A stretch of DNA of 64,000 nt. It comes from Fasciola hepatica (lineage: Eukaryota; Platyhelminthes; Trematoda; Plagiorchiida; Fasciolidae). Location: positions 2,798,001 to 2,862,000 of the forward strand of contig CANUEZ040000202.1 in NCBI GenBank assembly GCA_948099385.1. The letters are read 5' to 3'. The notes beneath the pieces are model-generated. The model saw only the letters and a list, made by a program, of their open reading frames with translations, had not been told where the DNA came from and did no database searches. This document shows, one piece after another, positions 26,861-37,015 of this stretch (positions within the stretch are counted from its first letter, which is position 1; the number at the start of each line of letters is the position of its first letter). Both the position numbers and the translations under genes were made by a program.

Positions 26861-27421
26861 TTACTGTGGTGGTGCTGGCGGGTGTGGTGTAGTGTCTGGT
26901 GTGATGATAGAGTGTGGATCATCAACAGGAATTGTTGATCGTGTGTCTGTGGATAGTGATGGTGTCGGTGTTGCTGGTGATGGAGGTGTATCAAAATGCG
27001 CGGGTTTTATTCTGTCAACGGAAACAGTGTCTGGTTTATCGGCTTTTTGAACCACGAAATATTTGTCTGTGCGACCAAGCACTTTAAATGGACCATCATA
27101 CGGTGGTGTGAGTGGTTTGCGAACAGCATCGTTACGAATAAAAACGAAAGGTGACGTATATAGATCATTGTGTACAAAAACGTGTGTGGATGACGAGCGA
27201 GTGGGTGTTGGACGTAGATGTGACACACGGTGCTTGAGTTGTTGGACAAATTGGGATGGGTTAGGACTGGCATCGGTACTGGGTTGAACATACTCACCTG
27301 GAAGGCATATGGTGGCACCGAAAACGAGCTCAGCCGACGTGCTGTGGAGGTCGTCTTTGACTGATGACCGCAGACCTAAGAGAACTAGTGGCAGGTTCTC
27401 GCTCCAGTTATTGGGGTTTGG
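26861..27421 (-). pseudogene. pol part 4: integrase C-terminal GPF module, truncated
   Basis: After the TAG at 27422 the same frame runs on through PNPNNWSENLPLVLLGLRSS and the GPY/F-type module (YDGPFKVLGRTDKYFVV, then VSVDRIKPAH). It ends in a Pro/Thr-rich tail and a TAA at 26861-26863. Related elements usually end with an Arg/Ser-rich motif just before the polypurine tract and 3' LTR. Neither is present here, so the element is broken at about this point. Confidence 0.82.
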
Positions 27422-28144
27422 CTATGATATCAGTGCTGCTTTGAGTTGACGGTGTAGGCGCTCTACCATGCCATTGGACGAAGGATGGTATGCAGTTGTT
27501 GTGATGTGTTCAAAGCCAAGCAGTTTAGTGAACTCACGAAACAAAGTCGATTGGAATTGGCTGCCACGGTCTGTGGTGACGGTAGACGGTACACCAAATG
27601 TAGCAATCCAGTGCTGGAGTAGTACTTTCGCAATATTTTCTGCCGAGGTGTCGGAAATGGGTACTGCCACCGGCCAGCGTGTGAAACGATCAACAGCGGT
27701 TAATAAGTGGGTATGTCCATTTGATGGTGGTAGTGGACCAACAAGATCGACGTGAATATGTGTTAAACGGACGTCGGGAACGGTGAACGTACTGGGAGGA
27801 GAAAAAGTGTGGCGGTGGACTTTGTTTCTCTGACATTGTAAACACTGTTTAGTCCATAATGCAATGTCAGAATTCATATTGAGCCAAACAAATCTGGCAG
27901 AAATGAGTTTGCTAGATGCACGGATACCAGGATGGGAACGAGAATGAAAATGATCAAAAACGCTCTTCCTGTAGCAAGTTGGAACGACAGGACGAGGGTG
28001 ACCTGTAGACCAGTCACATAGGACTGTGCCATCGGCTGAAGGTAGAGGAGAATCCTTGAGCTGGAGTGTGGAGGATGTGCGCAGTTTGAGCAAAGATGGA
28101 TCATCATGCTGGAGGTTTGCCAGTTCCGTAAGATCGAATTTTGT
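27422..28144 (-). pseudogene. pol part 3: integrase zinc finger and catalytic core
   Basis: The segment continues in the pol frame. The HHCC zinc finger is visible as H-x3-H (HSRSH) followed about 30 residues later by C-x2-C (CLQC). The DDE core has HVDLVGP (first Asp), TTDRGSQF (second Asp) and NGMVERLHR (Glu). The second Asp and the Glu are 35 residues apart, the canonical D-x35-E. The product would join element cDNA into the host chromosome. The frame is cut by a TAG at 27422-27424, right after QLKAALIS. All catalytic residues are preserved despite the stop. Confidence 0.92.
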
Positions 28145-28459
28145 CTACACCGTGTTGATGTCAGGTCTGGATAATGCATCAACCACAACATTATCAACTC
28201 CACGCACGTAGCGGATGTCTGTTGTGAACTGAGAAATATAATTCAAATAGCGGATATCTCTGGGTGAATGTCTGTCAGGCTGGGCATGAAGTGCGTGTGT
28301 CAGGGGTTTGTGGTCAGTGTGCACACGAAATTGTCGTCCTTCCAAAAGATGACGGAATTGACGGATGGACAAGTGAATGGCTAGCAGTTCACGAGAAAAT
28401 GTGCTGTATTTTGTCTGTGCCGCCTGGAGTTTTTGCGAGAGGAACGCTAAGGGCTGTAA
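28145..28459 (-). pseudogene. pol part 2: rest of RNase H and linker
   Basis: The same reading frame continues after the TAA at 28460 with LQPLAFLSQKL and then SIRQFRHLLEGRQF. The RNase H core follows, with VHTDHKPL and the tether-like region ending VVVDALSRPDI, the usual end of RNase H in Ty3/gypsy elements (NVVADALSR-type). It is closed by an in-frame TAG at 28145-28147. A standalone product would lack the first catalytic Asp, so this is a fragment of the broken pol frame, not a gene of its own. Confidence 0.88.
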
Positions 28460-29992
28460 TTAGTTGCGCACTATTTGGTGAAGTTCTGCGCCGACTGCAG
28501 TATTTGATGCATCAGTCGTTAGGACTAACTCAGTATTTGGATCCGAATGTGGATGGTGCAGCATGGTGGCATCCACGAGAGCTTTTTTGGCTTCTGCGAA
28601 AGCTGTCTCGGCCTCGGGAGTGAAATCGATCGTCTTGACGTTAGACTTGAGAAGATCGGTTAAAGGTGAAACAATGGTCGCACAATGGTTAATGAAGCGA
28701 CGGTAGTAGTTCAAAATTCCCAAGAAACGTCGTAATTGTGTGATCGTTTGAGGTGCAGGAAATGAGAGGATGCTGCGCACCTTATCTGGGAGGGGTGTCA
28801 AACCGTTTTGATCGATATGGTGCCCGAGAAAGTCGAGAAACAGAACACCGAACACGCATTTACTAGGGTTCAGCTGAAGTCCGTATTGTTGGAAACGTTG
28901 AACGAGTTGGCGCAAGTGGCTGGCATGCTCCGGAGGAGCAGCGCTGGCAATTAATATGTCGTCGATATAGCCAAACGAGAAGGGTAGACCTCGAAGAACT
29001 TCATCGACGAATCGTTGGAACGTCTGAGCAGCGTTTCTCAATCCAAATGGCATGCGAATGAACTCGAACAGGCCAAAAGGCGTGGTGATAGCTGTCTTGG
29101 GAATGTCTTCTTCGGCAACGGGGATTTGGTGATATGCCTTTGCGAGGTCAACCTTGGAAAAGATTATCTTCCCAGAGAGATTCTGTGCAAAATCATGAAT
29201 GTGTGGGATCGGGTTCCTGTCGGGGACGGTGACGTTGTTGAGAGCACGGTAGTCTCCACAGGGTCTCCAATCACCAGATGATTTTGGAACCATGTGCAAA
29301 GGCGAGGCCCATGGGCTTGAAGACGGTCGAATGATGCGAAGATTCATCATATGTTCGAATTCAAGGCGTGCGATACGGAGTTTGTCGGCGTTGAGTCGTC
29401 GTGGTTGAAAGTGGACAGGTTGGCCTTTTGTGGCGACGTGGTGCTGCACAGCATGAGAGACTGGGTCGGTGAACTGACACGGTTTAGGGAGGGATGGAAA
29501 CTCCTTCAAAATGACAGCAAACGGCGATTGCGGGATCGCCAGCCGAATACCCAGAGAGTTGGTGCATTTACGAATGCCGACTGTATAAAGCTTGGTTGTG
29601 GTGTCTACCAGCTTGCAATTTTTGAGGTCCACTGTTAGGCCAAAGTGTGAGAGGAAATCCGCGCCAATACTGGGAGTCTCAACATCCGCCTGGATGAAAA
29701 CCCATTGAAAAGAGCGTCGGAGGCCTAAATCAAGAGTGATGGACCGTTGGCCGAATGTAGCAATATTTGTTGTGTTTGCTGCTTGCAGTGTAAAGTGAGA
29801 TGGTTTGAGGCTGTGGTGTTTGGAAAGGGGGGTTACACTGATCTCGGCGCCGGTATCAATGAGGAATCGAAGACCGCTGGATCGGTCAACGATGTAAAAT
29901 AGGCGACTTTCATGTGGAGGGCCAGCCGAAGTCGTCGCCGTTACTGGCTGGCCTGGTCGTTTGACTGTGGGATATACGTGCGGAATAAACAT
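28460..29992 (-). pseudogene. pol part 1: protease, reverse transcriptase, start of RNase H
   Basis: The frame opens after a TGA just upstream of 29992, in -1 relative to gag, so expression would need a frameshift in the gag-pol overlap. Counting from the Met at 29992, the aspartic protease has its catalytic motif [10 protein letters not shown] at residues 43-52 and a second conserved stretch IGADFL at 109-114. The reverse transcriptase runs roughly from 200 to 400: the first catalytic Asp is in [12 protein letters not shown] (D282), and the active site is [11 protein letters not shown] with YIDD at 342-345. The RNase H begins with LTTDAS (D494). The frame is cut by a TAA at 28460-28462. The domain cores look intact, so the copy seems fairly recent. 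The antisense frames on the + strand are shadows. Confidence 0.92.
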
Positions 29993-30846
29993 GGAGGATC
30001 ACAGCGGCGTGCCTTGGAGCCGAATGTGCGGTGGTACCAACACCAGGTTTGTAATCGGCGGTTTCTGGACTGTGATCTAGGTCGTTGAGGTACTTCGGCG
30101 GACACAGATCGATGAGTAGTGAATGCGTTGCACATTGCACTAACTTGATTGCACAACATGCGAACGGTTTCTTTTAGGTCCGTAATGTCCTAATCGATAC
30201 GCGAGTGATGGAATAGGGAATCAGGACTGCGAGAAACGTCACCACGGCGATCTGGGGCAGGAACTGGTAATGCCATAGGAGATTCGTGTGTCGGAGTGGT
30301 TTCGGCGGGTGATGTCATGTGAACACAGGGTCTACCAGCCGGGTAGCATTCCATGATTCTGTCGGCGTGCTGTGCAACTGTGTCAAAAGGAGTAGTGGGC
30401 TCCTGCATTGACAGGACCTGCTGCATCGGGAGAGGTAGTTTATCAACCCATATCTCCCTGAAAATGGCGTCGTCCATTTGCCGTCCAGCCAGTAGCGACC
30501 GCATGTGGCGCATAAGCTGGGACGGAGTTTGGTCTCCCAGCTCCACCGACGTGAACAGTTTACGGAGCATTTTTCCGGCTGATTTTCCGGTACGCTAAAT
30601 GACTGCTTCCTTAAGCTCCGTGTAAGGATCTTCTGGTGGATTGGGATCGAGGAGATCTTCCACGTCAACAGCGATGTCAAAGAGAAGTGCTTGGACAACG
30701 TGAGAGTATTTCACGCGCTCGCTGGTTATACGTCGAGTGGCAAATACGGCTTCTATTTGTCGAAACCACACCCGAGGGTTGGTCGGGGCAAAAACGGGCA
30801 GCTTCAGAGCAACCGCGTGGATGTCAATAGATTCGCTGTCAGACAT
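29941..30846 (-). pseudogene. gag of the CsRn1-type element, two premature stops
   Basis: The frame starts at an ATG (30846) with MSDSESIDIHAVALKLPVFA and continues with the capsid-like PRVWFRQIEAVFATR. It is the structural polyprotein that packages element RNA in the cytoplasm. An in-frame TAG at 30595 and another at 30190 break it into three pieces in the same frame. Near the C-terminus (29989-30042) is the knuckle C-x2-H-x9-C-x3-C ([18 protein letters not shown]), the CHCC arrangement typical of this clade in place of the retroviral CCHC. The natural end is a TAA at 29941-29943, which overlaps the start of pol. Without the two premature stops the frame would be about 300 codons, a usual length for the clade. 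Confidence 0.88.
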
Positions 30847-30904
30847 GGTGAATGGTGTGGAACTTGGACCAAAAGGATGAAGCTAGTGTCAAATGATGGA
30901 AAAA

Positions 30905-30920
30905 CAACCTGGGCTCACCA
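30905..30920 (-). promoter_or_regulatory. primer-binding site, tRNA-Trp type
   Basis: In element orientation the site reads TGGTGAGCCCAGGTTG, next to the LTR end. Its first ten bases differ at one position from TGGTGACCCC, the complement of a typical eukaryotic tRNA-Trp 3' end. CsRn1-clade elements use tRNA-Trp as the primer for minus-strand cDNA synthesis. The second half matches less well, in line with a decayed copy. Confidence 0.6.
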
Positions 30921-30924
30921 ATTT

Positions 30925-31225
30925 TGTAGCGTACTACTCTGTCTATATGGTACACTAAACGAATGTCAACATTATCCAAGACGACACTAGCAAACTAAGA
31001 TGGGCGGAGGAGCGTGCGGTGATAAAAAGGCCAAAGGGGTATGTACATTAAGAATTAAAACGAAACAATAGGTGTGACTCAAACTCACAGTTGTTCAGTG
31101 TTCTTGTGATCAGGAAATGAGCGTCGAAGAGCCAATATCCGCCAATGTCTTCAGTTCAGTTCGGTCTGACAGCCATCCGTTGAACAGAACAGGATCGTAT
31201 CGAGCGAAGTGCCAAGAGACGCTGT
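30925..31225 (-). repeat. 5' LTR of the gypsy element (outer border tentative)
   Basis: In element orientation the LTR ends GTACGCTACA, four bases before the primer-binding site. On the + strand it therefore begins TGTAGCGTAC at 30925. The outer end is less clear. I place it near 31225, where the minus strand reads ACAGCGTCTC, a decayed match to the expected TGTAGCG terminus. In element orientation a TTTTTATC stretch near 31030 could serve as a TATA signal. No matching copy was found on the left side of the element. Confidence 0.6.
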
Positions 31226-32606
31226 TGAAGCTTCTAAAATGTTTTGTTTCACACAGTTAGTTCCGACCGATATGATTCCAAGACACTCAAAACCAGAAGA
31301 TGAGACAGTTCCAGAATTAAAGATTTAGTTACAGCCTTATTTGTATTGCGCGGTGATGACGACCAAAAGGTGTGTGTTTTACATTAAAACGTCTGTACAA
31401 CAAAGGAGTGTCGCACCAAGGGACGTTGAAAACCATGGAAAAAGTCGGAAATGTACGAGTACCTACAGTGGTAAGAATTCACCATCATCATGCGAGAAAA
31501 CATGAATTGACCAGAAGAGGACTGGCGTACACACTCCGGTTCAGTATTCAGATCAACACAAAGTATAAGATAATGAACTCATCATTGCTGACAAAACTCC
31601 GACTACTGAAAACTGTACACATTAAAATATAACCCACAATGGGAAGCACATGCAGTAAACGCAAACATAGTCAGCTCCGCAGGTCGAGAAGGAAAGAGTT
31701 TTACTGCATGCAGTGAGTAAAACCTTACGCGGAGTTGTCCAAAATGATGTCAGGTTTTTTCGATAAACTGTGAGTCATGTGATGCTAACCAGGTGGTGGT
31801 TAAGTAATTCGATGTACAAATCCAAAGGTTAAATTCAAAACAGCAGCCGGCAAAATATATATTCACGGACAAACATTCACAGAACGTCCAAAGCTGAATC
31901 AACGCAGTTTTTTGGGCACCCAAATAAGTAGTGCTTAGTGATGTTTTGCATCAAGATAGCAGCGTCACAAATAGGTCTGACAAGTCTCAGTAGTGTGTTT
32001 ACTGAACTTGGTAAAGTCGAAAACGAAGATTTATTCAAATTTTGAAGTCAGGACCACAGTAAGCTACGGACGGCCTTTCGATCCGAATTTTCACAGGGAT
32101 GCCAGTCATCAAGTCCCATCAGATTCATATTATCAGGTACCAAAAATATCGCAATGTCAAAGATAGGAAGAACATTGGGATGGCTCTCCTTCGGTGAAAA
32201 GAAAAGGGCTCAGGTGTAAACCACAAAAGGATGGAATACAAAATGAACTATTCAATGTCCAACTACCACTTGAGCCTTATAGTCATATACACCATGTTTC
32301 GATATAATGAGAGCACAGCATATATTTTAATCTCAAATCACACATGAATCCTTCATTCAAAAAAATTCTCATCATACCAATCAGTTCCCAAAGAATAAGT
32401 TCAGTTGACCCAAACTTAGTGCAATCCTGCTAGAATTTACGAAAGCAAGATTTCAGACTACATAGTTCCAAAGTTCTAAATATTCCGTTGGTAATTTTTC
32501 AGTAGCACATAGAAACGGTTCAACAAGGTTCAGAAGGGTGCACGTGACAGCGGTATGCTAATACTTTGGAATACTCAAGGCAATTTAGGATAATGTACCA
32601 ATAAAG
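31226..32606. other. non-coding stretch right of the gypsy element
   Basis: No gene, RNA or repeat was recognised. A short open frame at 31372-31632 (+) has basic, low-information composition and no supporting signals. Confidence 0.4.
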
Positions 32607-32630
32607 TTATATATATATATATATATATTT
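32607..32630. repeat. (TA)n microsatellite
   Basis: About ten uninterrupted TA units are followed by a short imperfect TATATTTATATATT tail. It is a simple sequence tract with no link to a gene. Confidence 0.9.
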
Positions 32631-35600
32631 ATATATTTTGACTGGTTAGTCAGTTTCTGGTTCGTATATAAGAGTTCACATAGATCATACTTTATTGCTC
32701 CAGATATATTTATAATGATTGAAAACATAGAAAATGGTGTATGATAAACAAAATCTTGTGTTTCAAAGGGCCTCATCGAGGTGATCTCATAAAAGCTAGC
32801 TGAGCACACTGCCATAATTAGCATAAAAAACTTAATACATTTATCTGCGCATTATCCAAAGTTCATTTCAGTTTTGGCGTGTATGCACATCTTTTAGTTT
32901 TTGTGCAAGCCGAATATCGGTTGACCGCAAAGTCCCACCTCTGCATATCCAATGACAATCAATGCGTCAAAAATCAGAGTCACTAATTCTCGGCCGCTGT
33001 CTTCGAACTTTTTACACGTTATCTATTTTTCGCAGAATAATTTGAAGATCCCGAAAGCAGAAGAGGATATCACTGTTACCAAATGATAGCGTTCCTAATA
33101 TGCATCTTGCTTCACGTACCTACCTCTAATTTAACAGAATATATCCTTCTCTGTCAAAGGTTTTCATTGAGTTTCGACAGGCTTTCACCGTTGTGGACAA
33201 TAAGATTTTCAGTGTATCGATGAATGGGGGACACAGAGCGGATCTAGAACAATACTGCGTATAAGTTCTAGAGATGCTAACAAATACAACCAAACACGCC
33301 ATTGCTACACCCCGTGTGACAAGCAAGCAATAAAAGTTGAGATTTCTTTCAACTCCAGTGTCATGCAAAATCAGTCCATTTCAAAACTCAATGGCAGTAA
33401 TCGAATTCCACATCAGCCTGTTTGTGTTTTCATTCGAGGCTCAATTTTCTAAAGTTGAATCTATTTTTTGCGTCAGAACACAGAAGTAAAATTCGTTTTC
33501 CGAGGTTGTTGAACTGGTTAAAGGATTGGTACTTCTTATCTGTGTGTTGCACAAATCAATGTAGGTCCTGCGTTTTTACAAAGCAATTATTGTGTTTTCG
33601 TTTCACATGGCTGTACGCAGATAAATCGAAAGAGTCGCCATGGCCACCCCCTTAGGCCTTTGTTCAAAACTCACGGAAAACCAAGATCACACATAAGCTT
33701 TGGTGAGCACAAACACTGATCATTACGAGAAATGCGACAGGGGTCAACCGAATACTAAATTGCTCCAAGGGACCCCATGGAAATATCGGAATTCAGCTAG
33801 GAAACAAATGTGACCATTGACTCCCATCTCTGGACCTGTGCACGAATTGCAAAGGCAAAGGTTCCATTTAGAGATTGAATTGCCACATGTCTATCGATCG
33901 ATCAATACTTTTATTTTCAAGGTATCAGCTCAACCCAATACATACGTTTTCCTGCCCGAACTCTTCTCGATCAAGCTAGGCGAAAATGTGCATGGAATTG
34001 TCTTGGAACCGGAATAAAACAATTGAAGAAGCAATAAAATCCGGTGGTCATCATTCTAGATTCACCCGCCGGCACAGCACGCCCGCACCACAGAAAACAA
34101 CGATCATATCAAATGCAAAACCGCAGGTCAAAATAGGAGTTCTTTACAAATGTGGTAAAGTAAGCAACAGTTTCCCTAACGGATTGACCTCCGCCTTTTT
34201 TCGAACATACTCAGTACTTACTCTCGCTATCCCTTTCAGATCTACCCTCGGTTAATCCATGCCTCTCATAAATATCAAAATCCTGTATGATCTAAGAATT
34301 CAAATGGGGATGCGAAGCAACCTCAATTGGAGGAACAGAGACACAACTGCGTATACGTTTGGCAGACTGTACAAAATGGCGTGCAAACCACTGACACCAA
34401 CAAAAATAAGACACATCTGAGCAAAAGGCGCCAGGCCGACCGTTAGAAGTAATTTTGGATGCAACGCAACTACCTAAGTTCCCAGTGGTTGAGGTTTGCG
34501 GAGGCCAGCGCGATCAACAGATGACTACTAATTCTTTGCCTAAACATAGATCCTAATATCATCCCTTGTTACAGAAACTGAACAATATGTCCCTATCTGT
34601 TTATTCTCCGTACGACGAAACTATTTATCCTGGCCATTCAGCGATAGGCACCGGCTGGAATGCAGGTGGATGTTTCAGAAAATTGATCATGTTATCCTGC
34701 AACTCTGTTAGATTCTCAGTATCTCTCTACTTATTGGCGTATCGGAAGTCAGCTTACTAATTTCCGACTGACAACAGAATATCAGTCTTCCCAAAACAGA
34801 GACAAATATGTTGAGCTCAAATGTGTGAGTCTTTTTTCCAAAGACCAATCACAATTGGCTCTGTAAAACAGGGTGAATTTATGCGCATATTTCTCCATTT
34901 CTTTATCAATAATATTACCACAGTGCCTGTGCATGTAGGCTCAAGGTTTTCAATTATAAGCAGAAATCCAGTTTCCATTCCGTGTACTGTAGCCGTGATG
35001 TTTTGAAGTACGGCTCATTATGTCCCAGTGAAATCGCGTTCGCCGACCAACGTGCTAACAAGCTGAAACTATTCTTACTATACCCGTTAAGGTGTTTGCT
35101 CCATTCCATCGAAGATCACGACTCAATCCAAGTGAAATACTCCTGCCGAAAACTGATCTAGTTATATGAGCATTGTGAGGTATTTCAAACATCTGTAGGG
35201 TCGAATTTTGTTTCAACGTTTTCACGTGGAAAGTGCATTTCCCCTTATCCAAGCTATTCCGGACCATCGTTCCATAGATGTGCTATGTAGCTGCTATCCC
35301 AGCATTTAAGTGATGTAGACAGTTACCAAGATGAAACCTGACATAGATATTTTACGAACGAATTTTGTTGTCTGTTACTGGAAATCCTTTCCTTTGGTTG
35401 TGTATTTTCCAGTAATACAAGTGAACATTCAATTGATTAAATGTGTATTTGATTTGACTGCGAACTTGGTCCCTACATACGACTTTTAAATTAGTTCCCA
35501 TTTTAAGCACCGACCAATCGTAGTCGGTGTGAAATTGTACAAAGTAACCGATAGAAAATGAGAGAAAACAACATAGAGTAAGCAAGTGGTTCGTCTTAGC

Positions 35601-36060
35601 TTATTCCTCTGTACACTTGACTTGCACACATGCACTTCTCGCGTGATTTATTCAGCTTGCCGGAAAGATCGTTCTGCGGGATTGTACAGCTATTTACTGG
35701 ATCACATATTGTCCTAGAGTAGACGCTGTACTCACTTGGGTTTATCAAATTCAGAAATGACAATTTGAAATGAACAGAAACAGTTATCTTGATTAGCAGT
35801 TAGTCCTACTCACAGAACTGGACTGATTTTCATGAACAACGATGCGACACAACGTTTTCATAACTATCGGTATTGATTTGAATATAAATAAAATGTAAAA
35901 GTTATTTTGTACCAAATCTCAGATCTTTTAAAATTCCCTGCCGGTTGCTATCAGATGTCCTCACCTACTTGCATTTGAGTGCATCCGTGTTTTGAATGCT
36001 TACTGTACGTTTTCTAAGTGTCTATTTCATACAATGTTTTAATTACTACTTTCCCCGACA
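32631..36060. other. stretch without a recognised gene
   Basis: Open frames around 33.82-34.26 kb (+) look mildly protein-like, and a GTAAAG follows the Tyr-Lys-Cys codons near 34157. I could neither name a family nor build a consistent splice model. Confidence 0.35.
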
Positions 36061-36480
36061 TTGCTTCCTCACCAATGCATCACGCATGCACGCATCGTGC
36101 ACGCGGCTGTTCACACACATTCACGCACGCAAACATCCACACATGATACTGCTTTCATGATGCGTTGTCCCTCCAAGTTGTCACACCCACACGACCATCA
36201 GTTTCTGCTCCATGACTATTTTGACACACTCAAGCCCAAACACAGAAACACCTACTGGTTCTTCTTACTGACAGATTCAATTTGGCGCTGACTTACGCAC
36301 GTTTGCATGCTCATGTCTCCACGTGTTTGTTCGCTGAACATGAAACCACTCCACTGCGAGGTGGCACTTGCCCCGTAATTACACATGCACAATATCAAGT
36401 ACAGACACGTAGATCAGTAAACCTCGAGCTGTGTCAATATCAACCAATCAGCTCCGCGCATCCCGTTATAGGCTAACCTG
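36061..36480 (+). repeat. CA-rich, His/Thr-coding-biased patch
   Basis: The + strand is rich in CAC, ACA and CATGCACGCA-like words and poor in G for several hundred bases. This gives open frames rich in His, Thr and Ser that overlap on the + strand. Such a bias arises from imperfect CA-repeat DNA and does not by itself show coding. Confidence 0.4.
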
Positions 36481-36683
36481 TTGGTCCTTCGCGATTTCAC
36501 ATTGCAAACTCGTTCTTCGTGAAGGTTGTGATCTTCACATTAATCCGACACTTGGAGACATTTTGGATGCACGTTTTATCTGCTTATCAGTCTATCTATC
36601 TCATTCGAATCGATTGGAGCGTGAATGAACGGAAAGTCCCTTAACAGAATCACACAGTGATTCTTCCAAGCATTACCCCGTCG

Positions 36684-37015
36684 TCCAGACACGATCCCAT
36701 ACAGCTCATATCGCAAAATCCCATTCTTGGGACCAAGTGTCCTCGCTCTGAATGCTACCCATGGTAAAAGACGAATTACCTTTGGAAGAATCTCCCTGTG
36801 GTTCTAAAAACCAACTCCTCGTTCATGCACGCTCCATTCCATTCTAATGAGGTTACAGCTGTAAGCCAACTGTAAAATGCTCACGTATAAGGGTGATTGG
36901 GCGGAAGAGTGCCGATTACGCATAACTGACGATCGGCAATAACCGAGAAACCGGTCATGTGCTTCCGGGGGAATTCGGTCCTGTCATCTAGATACAATCC
37001 CATACCAATCAAATC
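36684..37015 (+). repeat. pair of related 30-base direct repeats
   Basis: The 30 bases at 36684-36713 (TCCAGACACGATCCCATAC...) recur in diverged form at about 36987-37015 (TCTAGATACAATCCCATAC...), about 300 bases apart in the same orientation. They could be the ends of a small unrecognised insertion or a decayed tandem unit. No terminal motif of a known family was seen. Confidence 0.35.

Larger units (their letters stand above)
26861..31225 (-). mobile_element. Ty3/gypsy retrotransposon of the CsRn1 type, degenerate, one LTR
   Basis: The element lies on the minus strand in the order LTR, primer-binding site, gag, protease, reverse transcriptase, RNase H, integrase. The gag CHCC knuckle and the tRNA-Trp-like primer site are hallmarks of the CsRn1 clade, first described from the liver fluke Clonorchis and also present in some insects. 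Gag and pol lie in overlapping frames, pol being -1 relative to gag. Five in-frame stop codons (30595, 30190, 28460, 28145, 27422; first base on the + strand) interrupt otherwise continuous frames, and I noticed no frame-shifting indel. The 3' end breaks off inside the C-terminal tail of pol, and no left LTR was found. The copy cannot be autonomous. The right border is a tentative LTR start. Confidence 0.9.

Noticed and set aside
28264..29638. Long + strand frames across the gypsy element (28264-28623, 29015-29281, 29351-29638)
   Set aside because: They are antisense to a clearly recognised pol frame with protease, reverse transcriptase and RNase H motifs on the minus strand.
26861..30846. 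Reassigned genetic code (TAA/TAG read as Gln) to explain the stops in the gypsy element
   Set aside because: CAA and CAG are used freely in the same frames, and reading through the gag-terminal TAA gives no sensible extension. Decay by C-to-T change is simpler.
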